This document shows, one piece after another, positions 48,554-58,086 of a stretch of 64,000 nt of DNA (position 1 is its first letter; the number at the start of each line of letters is the position of its first letter). The notes under the pieces were generated by a model. The model saw only the letters and a program-made list of their open reading frames with translations. It made no database searches and was not told the origin of the DNA. The stretch covers positions 1-64,000 of the forward strand of contig NZ_JANXWD010000003.1 in NCBI RefSeq assembly GCF_025351295.1. The letters run 5' to 3'. A program made the translations under genes and the position numbers. Origin of the DNA: Phenylobacterium sp. Lineage in GTDB: Bacteria; Pseudomonadota; Alphaproteobacteria; Caulobacterales; Caulobacteraceae.

Positions 48554-48576
48554 CCCAGCCGCCGGCGGCGGCTGGG
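48554..48576. repeat. Perfect 10-bp hairpin CCCAGCCGCC-GGC-GGCGGCTGGG in the leader of tannase copy 3
   Basis: Read directly; no T-tract follows on either strand. Confidence 0.6.
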
Positions 48577-48631
48577 CATGGCGACAATGGGTCGAGGCGG
48601 AACCGCCGACGGTCAGAACAGGGGCGCGCGC

Positions 48632-50320
48632 ATGCATCGGAACCAGGTCTCGTCGTCCCGTTCGGCGCCGGTCATGGCGGCGCGAACGCTGGGCGCCCTG
48701 CTCGCCTCGGCGGCCGTGCTCGGTCCGGCGGTCGGTTGGGCCCAGACCACCCCGCCAGCCCCCAAGCCGGCGCCGGCGGCGGACGCGGCTTGTGCGGCGT
48801 TGCGGCCGACCCAGACGTTCTCGGACGTGGCCAACCGGCTGGCGCAGATCCCCGATGCGCCGACCAGCATCGTGTCGGCGCGGATCGTTCCGGCCGAGCG
48901 GGGCCTGCCGGAATACTGCCGCGTCGAAGGCCAGATCGCCCCCACCATCGGGTTCCTGCTGAAGCTGCCGACCAGCGGCTGGAACGGCAAGCTGATGATG
49001 GGCGGCTGCGGCGGGCCCTGCGGCCAGTACCTCAGCGACCGGCTCGATCCCGCCTTCGCGCGGCGCTACGCGGTGGTCTCGACCGATATGGGGCACAAGG
49101 GAATCGGCTGGGCGTTCGCCTACCAGAACCTGCAGGGGCAGATCGACTTCGGGTCGCGCGCCACCCACCTCACCGCCGTCGCGGCCAAGGAGATCATCGA
49201 CCTCTACTACGCCCGGCCCGCCAGCCTGGCCTACTTCAACGGCTGCTCGACCGGCGGCCGCCAGGGCATGGTGGAGGCCCAGCGGTTCCCCGAAGACTTC
49301 AACGGCATCATCGCCGGCGCTCCGCCCTATTTCGAGACCGGCGACACGCCGTTGTTCCTGTCCTGGGGCGCACGGGCGAACCTGGACGCGGACGGCAAGC
49401 CGATCCTGGACGCTGCCAAGCTGCCGCTGATCCATGAGGCGGTCCTGGCGGCGTGCGATCCCGGCAAGGGCGCGAAGGGCGGCATGCTGCTCAATCCGGC
49501 TGCCTGCGCCTGGGACCCGGCGTCGCTGGCCTGCAAGCCCGGCCAGGCGGCCGACGCCTGCCTCTCGGCGGCCGAGGTCGGGGTGGTGCGGAAGATCTAT
49601 GCCGGAGCGACGAACGCGAAGGGCCGCGCCCTCTACTTCGGCATGCCGCGCGGATCGGAACTGAACTGGGCCCCGGGCTTCGTCAACAGCGAGGGCCGAC
49701 CTGGGGACTATCTCTCCGGGTTCGGCGGCGCCGGCAATTCGCTGATGACCTACGGCGCGTTCTTCTATTCGCCGGGCCCGAAATATTCCGAACGCGACTT
49801 CGACTACGACCGCGACGTGCCTCGCCTGGCGGTCATCGAGGCGCTGTACAACGCCCAGAATCCCGATCTTCGCGCCTTCCGCGACGCGGGCGGCAAGCTG
49901 ATCCTGTACCATGGCTGGAACGACAACCAGATTCCGGCCGGCGCCAGCGTCGACTACTACGAAACCGCGACCCGCACCGCCGGCGGACCGGCGGCGACCC
50001 GCGCGTTCTTCCGGCTGTTCCTGCTGCCGGGCGTAGGCCACTGCCGCGGCGGTCCCGGCGGCAGCGAGGTGGACTGGATCTCCGCGCTCGAAGGCTGGGT
50101 CGAGAAGGGCGTCGCGCCGGACCAGGTGGTCGCCAATCGGATGAAGACCGAGCCCTTCCCCACGGTCGAGGTGGCGCCGGGCGAGACGGTCATCCAGTTT
50201 CCGCGCCATCCCCTCGACCCGTCGACGGTGACCAGTTCGCGGGTGGTGCTCGCCTATGCCGTGAGCCCGCCGCCGGCCGGGACGGCGACCGCGAAGCCCG
50301 CCAAGGGCGCGGCGCGTTGA
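48632..50320 (+). CDS. Tannase/feruloyl esterase family protein (copy 3)
   Basis: From ATG 48632: signal region; RVEGQIAPTIGFLLKLPTSGWNGKLMMGGCGGPCG, GCSTGGRQGMVEAQRFP, PGVGHCRGGPGG. Confidence 0.92.
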   Translation: MHRNQVSSSRSAPVMAARTLGALLASAAVLGPAVGWAQTTPPAPKPAPAADAACAALRPTQTFSDVANRLAQIPDAPTSIVSARIVPAERGLPEYCRVEGQIAPTIGFLLKLPTSGWNGKLMMGGCGGPCGQYLSDRLDPAFARRYAVVSTDMGHKGIGWAFAYQNLQGQIDFGSRATHLTAVAAKEIIDLYYARPASLAYFNGCSTGGRQGMVEAQRFPEDFNGIIAGAPPYFETGDTPLFLSWGARANLDADGKPILDAAKLPLIHEAVLAACDPGKGAKGGMLLNPAACAWDPASLACKPGQAADACLSAAEVGVVRKIYAGATNAKGRALYFGMPRGSELNWAPGFVNSEGRPGDYLSGFGGAGNSLMTYGAFFYSPGPKYSERDFDYDRDVPRLAVIEALYNAQNPDLRAFRDAGGKLILYHGWNDNQIPAGASVDYYETATRTAGGPAATRAFFRLFLLPGVGHCRGGPGGSEVDWISALEGWVEKGVAPDQVVANRMKTEPFPTVEVAPGETVIQFPRHPLDPSTVTSSRVVLAYAVSPPPAGTATAKPAKGAAR

Positions 50321-52143
50321 ACCGGCTCGTGACGGCCCTGAGGCTGCTGGCGGCGATCCTCGGCGGCCTGCTGGCCAGCGCGGCGTCCGCCGCGCCCGCG
50401 CCGCGCGACATCAACATCCAGATCATCGGGCTGCCGTCCGATCCTCCGGGGCGAACGCTGCTGGCGCCCGGCGGCGGGCGCGACCTGTCGCCGGCCATCC
50501 TGTTCACGCCCGCCGCCGGCCCGAATGTCTACGGCCCGGCGATCGTCATGCTGTCCACCGGCCCCGGGTCGAACCCCGGCCGCAGCGACGAGCCGTCGCG
50601 GTTCGCCGCCGAGCGCCTGGCACGGCGCGGCTACACTGTGCTCAGCCTCTATTCCCACCTGGAACGCGGCTATCCGCTGAACCGCTTCGAACAAACGCGC
50701 TACGACATCTCCGCGGCGCTGGACCTGCTGGAACGCATGGGGTTCGAGGACCTGGTGCTGGCCGGCCGCGGCTACGGCGCCATCGCGGCCGCCAACTACC
50801 TGGCTGAATCGGACGACGCCGCCCTGGCCACGCCCGATCGCCGGCGGGTGCGCGCCGCGGTGCTCATCGACCCGCTGACCGACGTGCGCGCCTTCGTGAG
50901 CTCCGGACTCTCAGGCCCCGACTACGACGCCAAGGTCGCCCAGGCGCGGGTGGACGTGGCGGCCGGGCGGGGGCTGATCCCCGGCGTGGTCGAGCCCGGC
51001 TACCATCCGCCCGAGCACGACGCGCCCTGGGTGGTCGCCGGCCGCTATGCGATGCCGGCCGAGGCGTTCCTGAACTATTTCGGGCCGGAGGCGCAGGCCC
51101 GCAACCTCTCCGCCCTGTCGCGGATTCCGATCCCCACACTGGGCCTGGTCAGCGCCGGCGATCCCTCGTCGTCGACCACGGTGCTGAAGGACCTGAAGCC
51201 GGCCAGGCCGGGGACGTTGGCGATCCAGTCAGAGCCGGCGGGCGACTTCGACACGCCCGCCGTGCAGGACCGGCTGACCGACGACCTGGCGGCCTGGCTG
51301 GCGAAACAGGGCCTGGGCGTGCGCCCGGCGGTCCGGACCAGCTTCGCCAGCATCCGGGCGGCGGACGGCCAGATCTTCACCGGCGTCCTCTACGCGCCCA
51401 TGGACGGCGGCAAGGACCGGCCGGCGTTCATCCTGCACCACGGGCTCAGCGAGGATACGATCCACTCCTCGACCCACTGGCTCGGCTGGCGGCTGGCCCA
51501 GGCGGGCTACGCCTCGCTGTCGGTGGCCAACCATTCCAGCGGCGTGACCGGCGCGACCATGACCGGCACCCTGGCGGAGGTGGCCGACGACACCGGCCGA
51601 TGGGCCGACTGGCTCGCCGCGCAGGGCTATCCCAGGCTGATCCTGCAGGGCCATTCCAACGGCGGGGTCCTGATCTCGAACTACATGAGCCTGACCCACG
51701 ACCGGCGCGTGGTCGGCATGGTCTACATGGCCCCCACCCTCGACACGCCGCGGTTCGCCCGCGAGACCCTGGGCGCGGCCGTCTATGCCCAGCAGGTGGA
51801 CGAGGCCAAGGCGGCGATCGCCCGCGGCGAAGGCGACACCCACCTGATGACCCAGGACAAGCTGCGCTTCGCCCGGCGGTTCCTGGACACCTCCGGGCCG
51901 GACTCGCGCGCCACCCATACCGAGCGGATCAAGGAGTTCGATACGCCGATGCTGGTGATCGCCGGCGCTGCGGACCCGCTGATGACCCGCGACCCGACGT
52001 TCATCGAGAGCTTCGTAAGGAACCATCCCGGACCGTCAGAGGTCCATTGGTACGAGGGCGGCAGCCACGGGATGAAGGAATCCAAGGACCGCGTGCGCGA
52101 CGACATCGTGGCCTGGACGCGCAAGATGTTCGGGGCGCGCTGA
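50317..52143 (+). CDS. Tandem alpha/beta-hydrolase protein: degenerate N-terminal domain (GRGYG), canonical C-terminal domain (GHSNG); exported
   Basis: TTG start overlapping upstream TGA; signal peptide LNRLVTALRLLAAILGGLLASAASAAPA; VLAGRGYGAIAAANYLAES and ILQGHSNGGVLISNYMS. Confidence 0.82.
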   Translation: MNRLVTALRLLAAILGGLLASAASAAPAPRDINIQIIGLPSDPPGRTLLAPGGGRDLSPAILFTPAAGPNVYGPAIVMLSTGPGSNPGRSDEPSRFAAERLARRGYTVLSLYSHLERGYPLNRFEQTRYDISAALDLLERMGFEDLVLAGRGYGAIAAANYLAESDDAALATPDRRRVRAAVLIDPLTDVRAFVSSGLSGPDYDAKVAQARVDVAAGRGLIPGVVEPGYHPPEHDAPWVVAGRYAMPAEAFLNYFGPEAQARNLSALSRIPIPTLGLVSAGDPSSSTTVLKDLKPARPGTLAIQSEPAGDFDTPAVQDRLTDDLAAWLAKQGLGVRPAVRTSFASIRAADGQIFTGVLYAPMDGGKDRPAFILHHGLSEDTIHSSTHWLGWRLAQAGYASLSVANHSSGVTGATMTGTLAEVADDTGRWADWLAAQGYPRLILQGHSNGGVLISNYMSLTHDRRVVGMVYMAPTLDTPRFARETLGAAVYAQQVDEAKAAIARGEGDTHLMTQDKLRFARRFLDTSGPDSRATHTERIKEFDTPMLVIAGAADPLMTRDPTFIESFVRNHPGPSEVHWYEGGSHGMKESKDRVRDDIVAWTRKMFGAR

Positions 52144-52180
52144 GCCGGTCGGACCGCGGTCGCTGGGACGGGATCGTCGG

Positions 52181-52975
52181 ATGACGCGCGACGCGACGGG
52201 AGACTTGCAGTCCTTGAGCCGGGGGCTCGCCGCGCTCACCGCCCTCAACGAGCGCGGCCCGCTCTCGCTCGGCGACCTCAGCGCAATGCTGGCCCTGCCG
52301 CGCACGACCACCCGGCGGATCCTGACCACCCTGGTTGCCGAGAACTGCTGCCTGCGGCTGCCGAGCAGCCGGCTCTACGCCCTCGCCCCGGGGGTGCAAC
52401 GCCTGACCGGCGGCTACAGCGTCATCGACCGGATCACGGCGGCCTGCGTGCAGGTGCTGCCGGTGCTCAGCCAGGAGACCGGCTGGCCCGCCAGCCTGGC
52501 GATCCCGGACGGCCTGGTTATGCGGGTGCGGGTCTCGACGGATTTCGCCAGTCCGTTCGCCCTGGCCCGCATGCGCCCCGGCTACACCGCGCCCCAGGTC
52601 GAGACCACCACCGGCCTGCTCTACCTGGCCTCCCTGGACGCCGCGGAGGCCGCCCGGCGGCTGGACGAGATCTATGCCGCGGCCTGGCGTTCACCCCTGC
52701 GGTTCGCGCGCGACGAGGTCGAGCGCCTGATGGCGCGCGCGCGCCGCGACCACGCCCTGGTGCTGCAGCGACGCTTTCCCGAGGCCAGTCTCGGGGTCCC
52801 GCTCCGGATCGGCGGCCGGGTCGAAGGCGGCCTGGTCCTGCGCTATGTGCGCTCCGCCGTGCCGCTGGCCGAGGCGCGGTCGCGGCTGCTGCCGCGCCTG
52901 CGCGACGCCGCCGCGAGCGTGATCGCCTACGTCGCCGATCAGGCCGCGCGCAACGGCGCCGTGACCGGGTCGTAG
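52181..52975 (+). CDS. IclR-family transcriptional regulator
   Basis: LQSLSRGLAALTALNERGPLSLGDLSAMLALPRTTTRRILTTLVAENCCLRLPSSRLYALAPGV. Confidence 0.9.
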   Translation: MTRDATGDLQSLSRGLAALTALNERGPLSLGDLSAMLALPRTTTRRILTTLVAENCCLRLPSSRLYALAPGVQRLTGGYSVIDRITAACVQVLPVLSQETGWPASLAIPDGLVMRVRVSTDFASPFALARMRPGYTAPQVETTTGLLYLASLDAAEAARRLDEIYAAAWRSPLRFARDEVERLMARARRDHALVLQRRFPEASLGVPLRIGGRVEGGLVLRYVRSAVPLAEARSRLLPRLRDAAASVIAYVADQAARNGAVTGS

Positions 52976-54123
52976 TCGAAGAACGTGCGGTCGCTGGCTG
53001 GCGAGGCGGCGGGGTCGTAGTTGTCCGGATCTCGGCTCTGCAGCAGTTCGCCTTGCCGCACGGACTGGCGGAACACCTCCGCCGTCCTCGGCTTTCGCAC
53101 CGCCTCGTAAAGGTCCAGGGCCGCGGTGGGCTCGGCCTCCAGCGCCAGCGCGCGCGCCAGCACCATGGCGTCCTCGATCGCCATCGCCGCGCCCAGCCCC
53201 AGGAACGGCAGCATCGGGTGCGCTGCGTCGCCCAGCAGGGTCACGCCGCCGTCGCGCCAGACCGCCAGCGGCTCGCGATGGAACAGGCCCCAACGCCGCA
53301 GCGTCTCGGCCGGCGCCTGCGCCAGCAGGCCGGTCACGTCGCGGTGCCAGCCCTCGAACAGGCCCCGCAACTCGGCGGGATCGCCGCGAACCGACCAGCC
53401 CTCCTCGAACCAGCTTTCACTCCGGGCCAGGGCGACGCAGTTGACGATCCGCCCGCGGCGCAGGGTGTAGCGGTTGATCACACGGCCGGGCCCGAAATAG
53501 ACCGCGGCGCGGCCGGCGCCCATGAACGGGGCGGCGGCCTCCCAGGGGGCCAGGAACCGCCACGCCACCTGGCCGGTGAACAGCGGCGGCGTCGGATCGA
53601 ACATGACTTCGCGCACGGTGGAGCGCAGGCCGTCCGCGCCGATCAGCAGGTCGGCCTCGGCCCGGGTTCCGTCCGAGAACGCCAGCCGCACGCCGTCCCC
53701 GCGCGGTTCGATGCCGACCAGCTGGCGCGACAGCGAGAGGTCGCCCGTGGTCCGACCGTAGGCCTCCGCCAGGATGGCGTGGAGATCGGCGCGGAGGATC
53801 TGGCGGCCGACAATCTCCGGCGTATCCTGCGTCCCGTCCGAGCGGTCGTACTCGCCGGCCAGCCGTTCGCCGGTCCGGTAGTGGAGGAACGGGATGGTGG
53901 CGCTAAGCGAGGCCGCGCCGCGCACGGCGTCCAGCACCCCCGCTTCGCGCAAGGTCGCCTGCGCCCCCTTGCTCAGGGTCAGCCCCGCGCCGACCTCGCC
54001 CAGGCGTCGCGCCTGTTCGTGGACATGGACCGGATAGCCTTGATTGGCGAGGAGCAAGCCGGCGGTCAGGCCGCCGATGCCGGCGCCGACGATGGCCACC
54101 CTGGGTTTCGAGGACCCGGCCAT
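52939..54123 (-). CDS. FAD-dependent aromatic monooxygenase (salicylate hydroxylase-like)
   Basis: RVAIVGAGIGGLTAGLLLANQGYPVHVHEQARRLGEVGAGL, GADGLRSTVRE, VTLLGDAAHPMLPFLGLGAAMAIEDAMVLARAL. Confidence 0.92.
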   Translation of the reverse strand: MAGSSKPRVAIVGAGIGGLTAGLLLANQGYPVHVHEQARRLGEVGAGLTLSKGAQATLREAGVLDAVRGAASLSATIPFLHYRTGERLAGEYDRSDGTQDTPEIVGRQILRADLHAILAEAYGRTTGDLSLSRQLVGIEPRGDGVRLAFSDGTRAEADLLIGADGLRSTVREVMFDPTPPLFTGQVAWRFLAPWEAAAPFMGAGRAAVYFGPGRVINRYTLRRGRIVNCVALARSESWFEEGWSVRGDPAELRGLFEGWHRDVTGLLAQAPAETLRRWGLFHREPLAVWRDGGVTLLGDAAHPMLPFLGLGAAMAIEDAMVLARALALEAEPTAALDLYEAVRKPRTAEVFRQSVRQGELLQSRDPDNYDPAASPASDRTFFDYDPVTAPLRAA

Positions 54124-54124
54124 C

Positions 54125-55639
54125 TCAGGCCCGCGGTCCAACGTTGATGCTGATCGCCTTGGTCTTCAGATAGGGCTCCAGCCCTTCGCGCCCCAGCTCG
54201 CGGCCCCAGCCTGACTGGCGGTTGCCGCCGAACGGCGTCTCCGGGCTCATCGCGGCGTGATAGTTGACCGCCACCTGGCCGGAGTCGACGCCATGCGCGA
54301 CCCGCAGGGCGCGGCGAATGTCGCGGGTCCAGACCGACCCGGAGAGCCCGTAGACCGTCGAATTGACCTCGCGCAGCAGGTCCGCCTCGTCGCGGAACCG
54401 GATCATCGACAGCACCGGCCCGAAGATCTCCTCCTGGGCGATGCGCATGTCCGCGCGCACCTCGGTGAACAGCACGGGTCGGATGAAATGGCCCGGGGAT
54501 GGCGCCGCCTCGCCGCCGACCAGCATGGTGGCGCCGTCCTCTTCCAGCCCGATCCGGACATAGTCCTCGATCCGCGCTTTCTGCCGCGCGGAGATCACCG
54601 GACCGATCACCGACCCCGGCGCCAGGCCGTCGCCCAGCGACAGGTTGCGGGCGACCTCGGCGACGCCCGCGGCCACCTCGTCATACACGTCGTCGTGCAC
54701 GAACAGGCGCGTGCCGGCCATGCACGCCTGGCCCGACACGAAGAAGCAGGCCATCGCCACGGCCGGGATCGCCTCCGCCAGGTCGGCGTCCGGGAAGACG
54801 ATCACCGGCGACTTGCCGCCCAGCTCCAGGGTCACGCGCTTCAGATTGCTGGCCGCCGCCGCCTGCGCAATGCTGCGCCCGACCCGGGTGGAGCCGGTGA
54901 AGGCGATCTTGTCGATCCCCGGATGGGAGGCCATGGCGGCCCCCACGTCGTCGCCATGACCGTGCAGCAGGTTGAAGGTCCCCGGTGGCGCGCCGGCCTC
55001 CAGCATGAGTTCGCCGAAAAACCTCCCGACCAGGGGCGCCAGCTCCGCGGTCTTCAGGACGATGGCGCAGCCCGCGGCCAGCGCGGGCGCGACCTTCATG
55101 GCCATCATCCCGGCGGGCGCGTTCCAGGGCACGATGGCGCCGACGACGCCGATCGGCTCGCGCAACGTGGCCACCACGAAGTCGTGGTCGACGCGACTGC
55201 CCACCGCCGGCGTGAACGCCTCGCCCGAGATCTTGGTGGCCCAGCCGGCGTAGTAACGGAACAGCTCGGCGCCCAGCAGCCGCACCACCGGCGTCGACGA
55301 GGCCAGCGGAGTGCCGTTGTCGATGGTCATGATCTCGCCGATCAGGTCGGCGTCGCGGTCGAGCAGTTCGGCCATCCGCAGGAGCACCCGAGCGCGCTCG
55401 CGCCCGTGCATACGGCCCCAGGTCGTCTCGAAGGCGCAGCGCGCCGCGGCCACGGCGCGGTCCAGGTCCTCGATGGAGGCGGCGGCGATCTCAGCGATCC
55501 GCTCCTCTCGCCCCGGGTTCTCGACATCGATGCGGCGGGCGGACGATCCTTCCAGCCACCGGTCGCCGATCAGCAGCTTCTGCGGGCGCGCGAGCCAGGC
55601 TTTCGCCGCGTCGCTGTAGTCTGGTCGTACAGGATGCAT
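54125..55639 (-). CDS. Aldehyde dehydrogenase family protein
   Basis: VTLELGGKSPVIVFPDADLAEAIPAVAMACFFVSGQACMAGTRLFVHDDVYDE, FTGSTRVGRSIAQ, SMIRFRDEADLLREVNSTVYGLSGSVWT; internal ATG preferred (ORF open to 55693). Confidence 0.93.
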   Translation of the reverse strand: MHPVRPDYSDAAKAWLARPQKLLIGDRWLEGSSARRIDVENPGREERIAEIAAASIEDLDRAVAAARCAFETTWGRMHGRERARVLLRMAELLDRDADLIGEIMTIDNGTPLASSTPVVRLLGAELFRYYAGWATKISGEAFTPAVGSRVDHDFVVATLREPIGVVGAIVPWNAPAGMMAMKVAPALAAGCAIVLKTAELAPLVGRFFGELMLEAGAPPGTFNLLHGHGDDVGAAMASHPGIDKIAFTGSTRVGRSIAQAAAASNLKRVTLELGGKSPVIVFPDADLAEAIPAVAMACFFVSGQACMAGTRLFVHDDVYDEVAAGVAEVARNLSLGDGLAPGSVIGPVISARQKARIEDYVRIGLEEDGATMLVGGEAAPSPGHFIRPVLFTEVRADMRIAQEEIFGPVLSMIRFRDEADLLREVNSTVYGLSGSVWTRDIRRALRVAHGVDSGQVAVNYHAAMSPETPFGGNRQSGWGRELGREGLEPYLKTKAISINVGPRA

Positions 55640-55756
55640 CGCTCGCTCCGGCTCCCCGATGGCGTCCAGCTTGTCGCTCATCCAGTAGGGCAAGCGGCGG
55701 CGGCCGCTGAGCGTGGATTTTCACTTCGTCCGATTACCGGACGTCTGGAGAAACCG

Positions 55757-55801
55757 GTAGAAATCTGGCGCCGGGAGATCTGGCGCGGAGAGATCTGGCG
55801 C
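55757..55801. repeat. Three tandem ~15-bp units (consensus GGnAGAnATCTGGCGC-like)
   Basis: gtagaaatctggcgc / cgggagatctggcgc / ggagagatctggcgc read directly. Confidence 0.75.
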
Positions 55802-55849
55802 GACGGCGGACACACCGCTCACGGGGGACGCGCCCCCGAACGTATCCTC

Positions 55850-56215
55850 ACCGCCCCTGCCACCGCACGCGAAGCGGCTGCGCAGCGGAAAGAGCGTGAG
55901 GCGCGCCGGCGATATGCACCGTCATCGGCTCGCCGCGATCCAGGGTGACCTGCACGAACTGTTCGATGGCGTCGATCGCGATCCGCAGGTGGCGGCCCTG
56001 CCACTGAACCGGAAAGGCCAGGCTGGACCACGCGCGCGGCAACCGCGGATCCAGGCCAAGGCCATCGCGCCGCAAGGTCAGGCCCGCAAACCCGAACACA
56101 GACATCAACCAGAGGCCGCCCAGGGCCGCGATGTGGACGCCGCCGGCGATTGCCACATGGGTGTCGCCAAGGTCGATGGCGGCGGTGCCTCGGAAGTGTT
56201 CGAGCAGGGTCGGGA
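55850..56215 (-). pseudogene. C-terminal remnant of a GH65-type glycoside phosphorylase/hydrolase
   Basis: HFRGTAAIDLGDTHVAIAGGVHIAALGGLWLMSVFGFAGLTLRRDGLGLDPRLPRAWSSLAFPVQWQGRHLRIAID resembles GH65 catalytic end plus C-terminal domain; no upstream catalytic region. Confidence 0.65.
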
Positions 56216-57183
56216 CGCGATGGCGATCGCGCGCAGGCCCTGCTCGGCCAGGCCTTGAACCCGTGCCAGCACCGCCGCGCGATCGGGCGCTTCCATGGCG
56301 GCGATCGTGTCGCGGAGGCGAGAGGAGACGCATTGGGCGACAACGGCCTCGGGTGCGCCCTTGACGACGAGCACGTCACCCTCGGGGCCGTTGGCAAGGA
56401 CCGATCCCAGCCGGCGGCTGAAATCGAAGGCGTGCCGGTAGGCCAGGGTCCAGCCCGACGCCGCGTCCGGCACGCCGGCGATCATGGCGGTGTCGAGCGC
56501 GCCGCGGTCGCCGCCCAGGATGGCCGCGATGGCGCCAGCCGGGAGGGGCGGGGGTTGGCCAGGCCCGAGGCGTCCAGGCTCTGCGCAAGGCTGATTTCCG
56601 CGGACGTGAGCGTCCCGGTCTTGTCCGTGCAGAGCACGGTCATGGCGCCCAGGTCGTGGATCGAGGCGAGGCGTTTGACGATGACCTTGCGCCTGGCCAT
56701 TCGCAGAGCGCCGCGCAACAGCGTGACCGTGGTGATCATCGGCAGGAGTTCGGGCGTCAGTCCGACGGCGAGCGCGACCGCGAACAGCAGCGACTGGAGG
56801 ATCGGACGCCCGAATGCCAGGTGCGCCGCGAAGACCACCAGCACCAGGGCGATCGTCAGCCGTGCGGTGAGCAGGCCATAGGCGCGGAGGTCGCGCTGGT
56901 AGGGCGAGATCTCCTCGGCCTGAGCCAGGGCGGAGGCCGCCGCACCGAACAGGGTTGCGGCTCCGGTGCTGACGACCAGAGCGATGACCTCGCCGGTCTG
57001 GGCGACCGCGCCGCGAAAGACCGCATTGGAGGCCTCCCCGGCAGTGAGCCCGGTCACGAGGCCGGGCTGCTTTTCCACCGGATAGGGCTCTCCGGTCAGC
57101 GCCGCCTCGTTCGCGGTGAACGCGGTCGCGCTCAGCAGCAACGCGTCCGCCGGAACGATGTCTCCGGCGCGCACACGGATCGG
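56215..57183 (-). pseudogene. Internal remnant of a P-type cation-transporting ATPase, frameshifted
   Basis: RAGDIVPADALLLSATAFTANEAALTGEPYPVEKQ, GLTPELLPMITTVTLLRGALRMARRKVIVKRLASIHDLGAMTVLCTDKTGTLT, then VLANGPEGDVLVVKGAPEAVVAQC in another frame; N- and C-terminal parts missing. Confidence 0.8.
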
Positions 57184-57431
57184 CTATGCCCCCGCTCTTC
57201 CCTACTCGGCGCGCAGACCCCCAGGACAGTCGTTGATCGGCTGAGCCCGCCCTTGGCAGCGTTATGGGTAGTTTCCGAGGCTGCCGACCCCGGTGCTCGG
57301 CCCCCTAGAACCGACGGGTCGTATCGCTGGGTTTCTCGCTCAGCTCACGCCGGACGCCCGAGCGGAGTCCGAAGCCGTCGCCTCGGCCCGGCCGCCCGTC
57401 TCACCTCAACTCTCTTCCCGGACCCAAGGTC

Positions 57432-57930
57432 ATGAACAACCCTCATCCGACGCGGTCGTCCACAGCGCTCTTCGAAAGGGTGACGGTGGGCGCTTTCGAT
57501 CTTGCCAACCGCATGGTGATGGCGCCGCTGACGCGAAACCGTGCGGGGCCGGGACTGGTCCCCGGCGCGTTCGCGGCGGAATATTATGGTCAGCGCGCAT
57601 CTGCGGGCCTGATCATCGCCGAGGCCACCCAGGTCTCGGCGCAGGCGCAGGGCTATTCCGACACGCCAGGCTGCTACAGCGACGCCCAGGTGAGGGGATG
57701 GCGCAAGGTGACGGACGCGGTCCATGCCCAGGACGGGACCATCGTCCTGCAGCTCTGGCACACGGGTCGGGTCTCGCACACGACCTTCCAGATGGACGGC
57801 CAGGCGCCGGTCGGGCCGTCGGCCATCCGGGCCAACACGCAGACCTTCATCGCCGGACAGGGCTTCGTCGACGTCTCAATGCCGCGCGCGCTGGACCTGA
57901 CGGACATACCCGGCATCGTCGAAGGGGCAG
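57432..57930 (+). pseudogene. N-terminal fragment of an Old Yellow Enzyme-family NADH:flavin oxidoreductase
   Basis: LFERVTVGAFDLANRMVMAPLTRNRAGPGLVPGAFAAEYYGQRASAGLIIAEATQVSAQAQGYSDTPG...QLWHTGRVSH; homology stops at about DIPGIVEG. Confidence 0.8.
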
Positions 57931-58010
57931 CCTGTTGTGGACGCCGTGGCGGCTGTGGCCTCGGCGCTTGTCCACCCGGGAATTTCGGGGGCGTTCGTCC
58001 ACCGGAAGAA

Positions 58011-58086
<76 letters not shown>

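Noticed and set aside
48634-48645. Other ATGCAT hexamers (near 48630, 37067, 41270, 55635) as additional regulator sites
   Set aside because: They lack the following nnATGTG and mostly lie in coding sequence; treated as chance occurrences.
48488-50209. 573-aa minus-strand ORF opposite tannase copy 3
   Set aside because: Antisense shadow of a conserved protein.
49453-50316. N-terminal extension of the 50.3-kb tandem hydrolase ORF
   Set aside because: Out-of-frame reading of tannase copy 3; a signal peptide starts at TTG 50317.
54257-55948. 563-aa plus-strand ORF opposite the aldehyde dehydrogenase
   Set aside because: Shadow frame; only notable for displaying the 15-bp repeat as EIWRx repeats.
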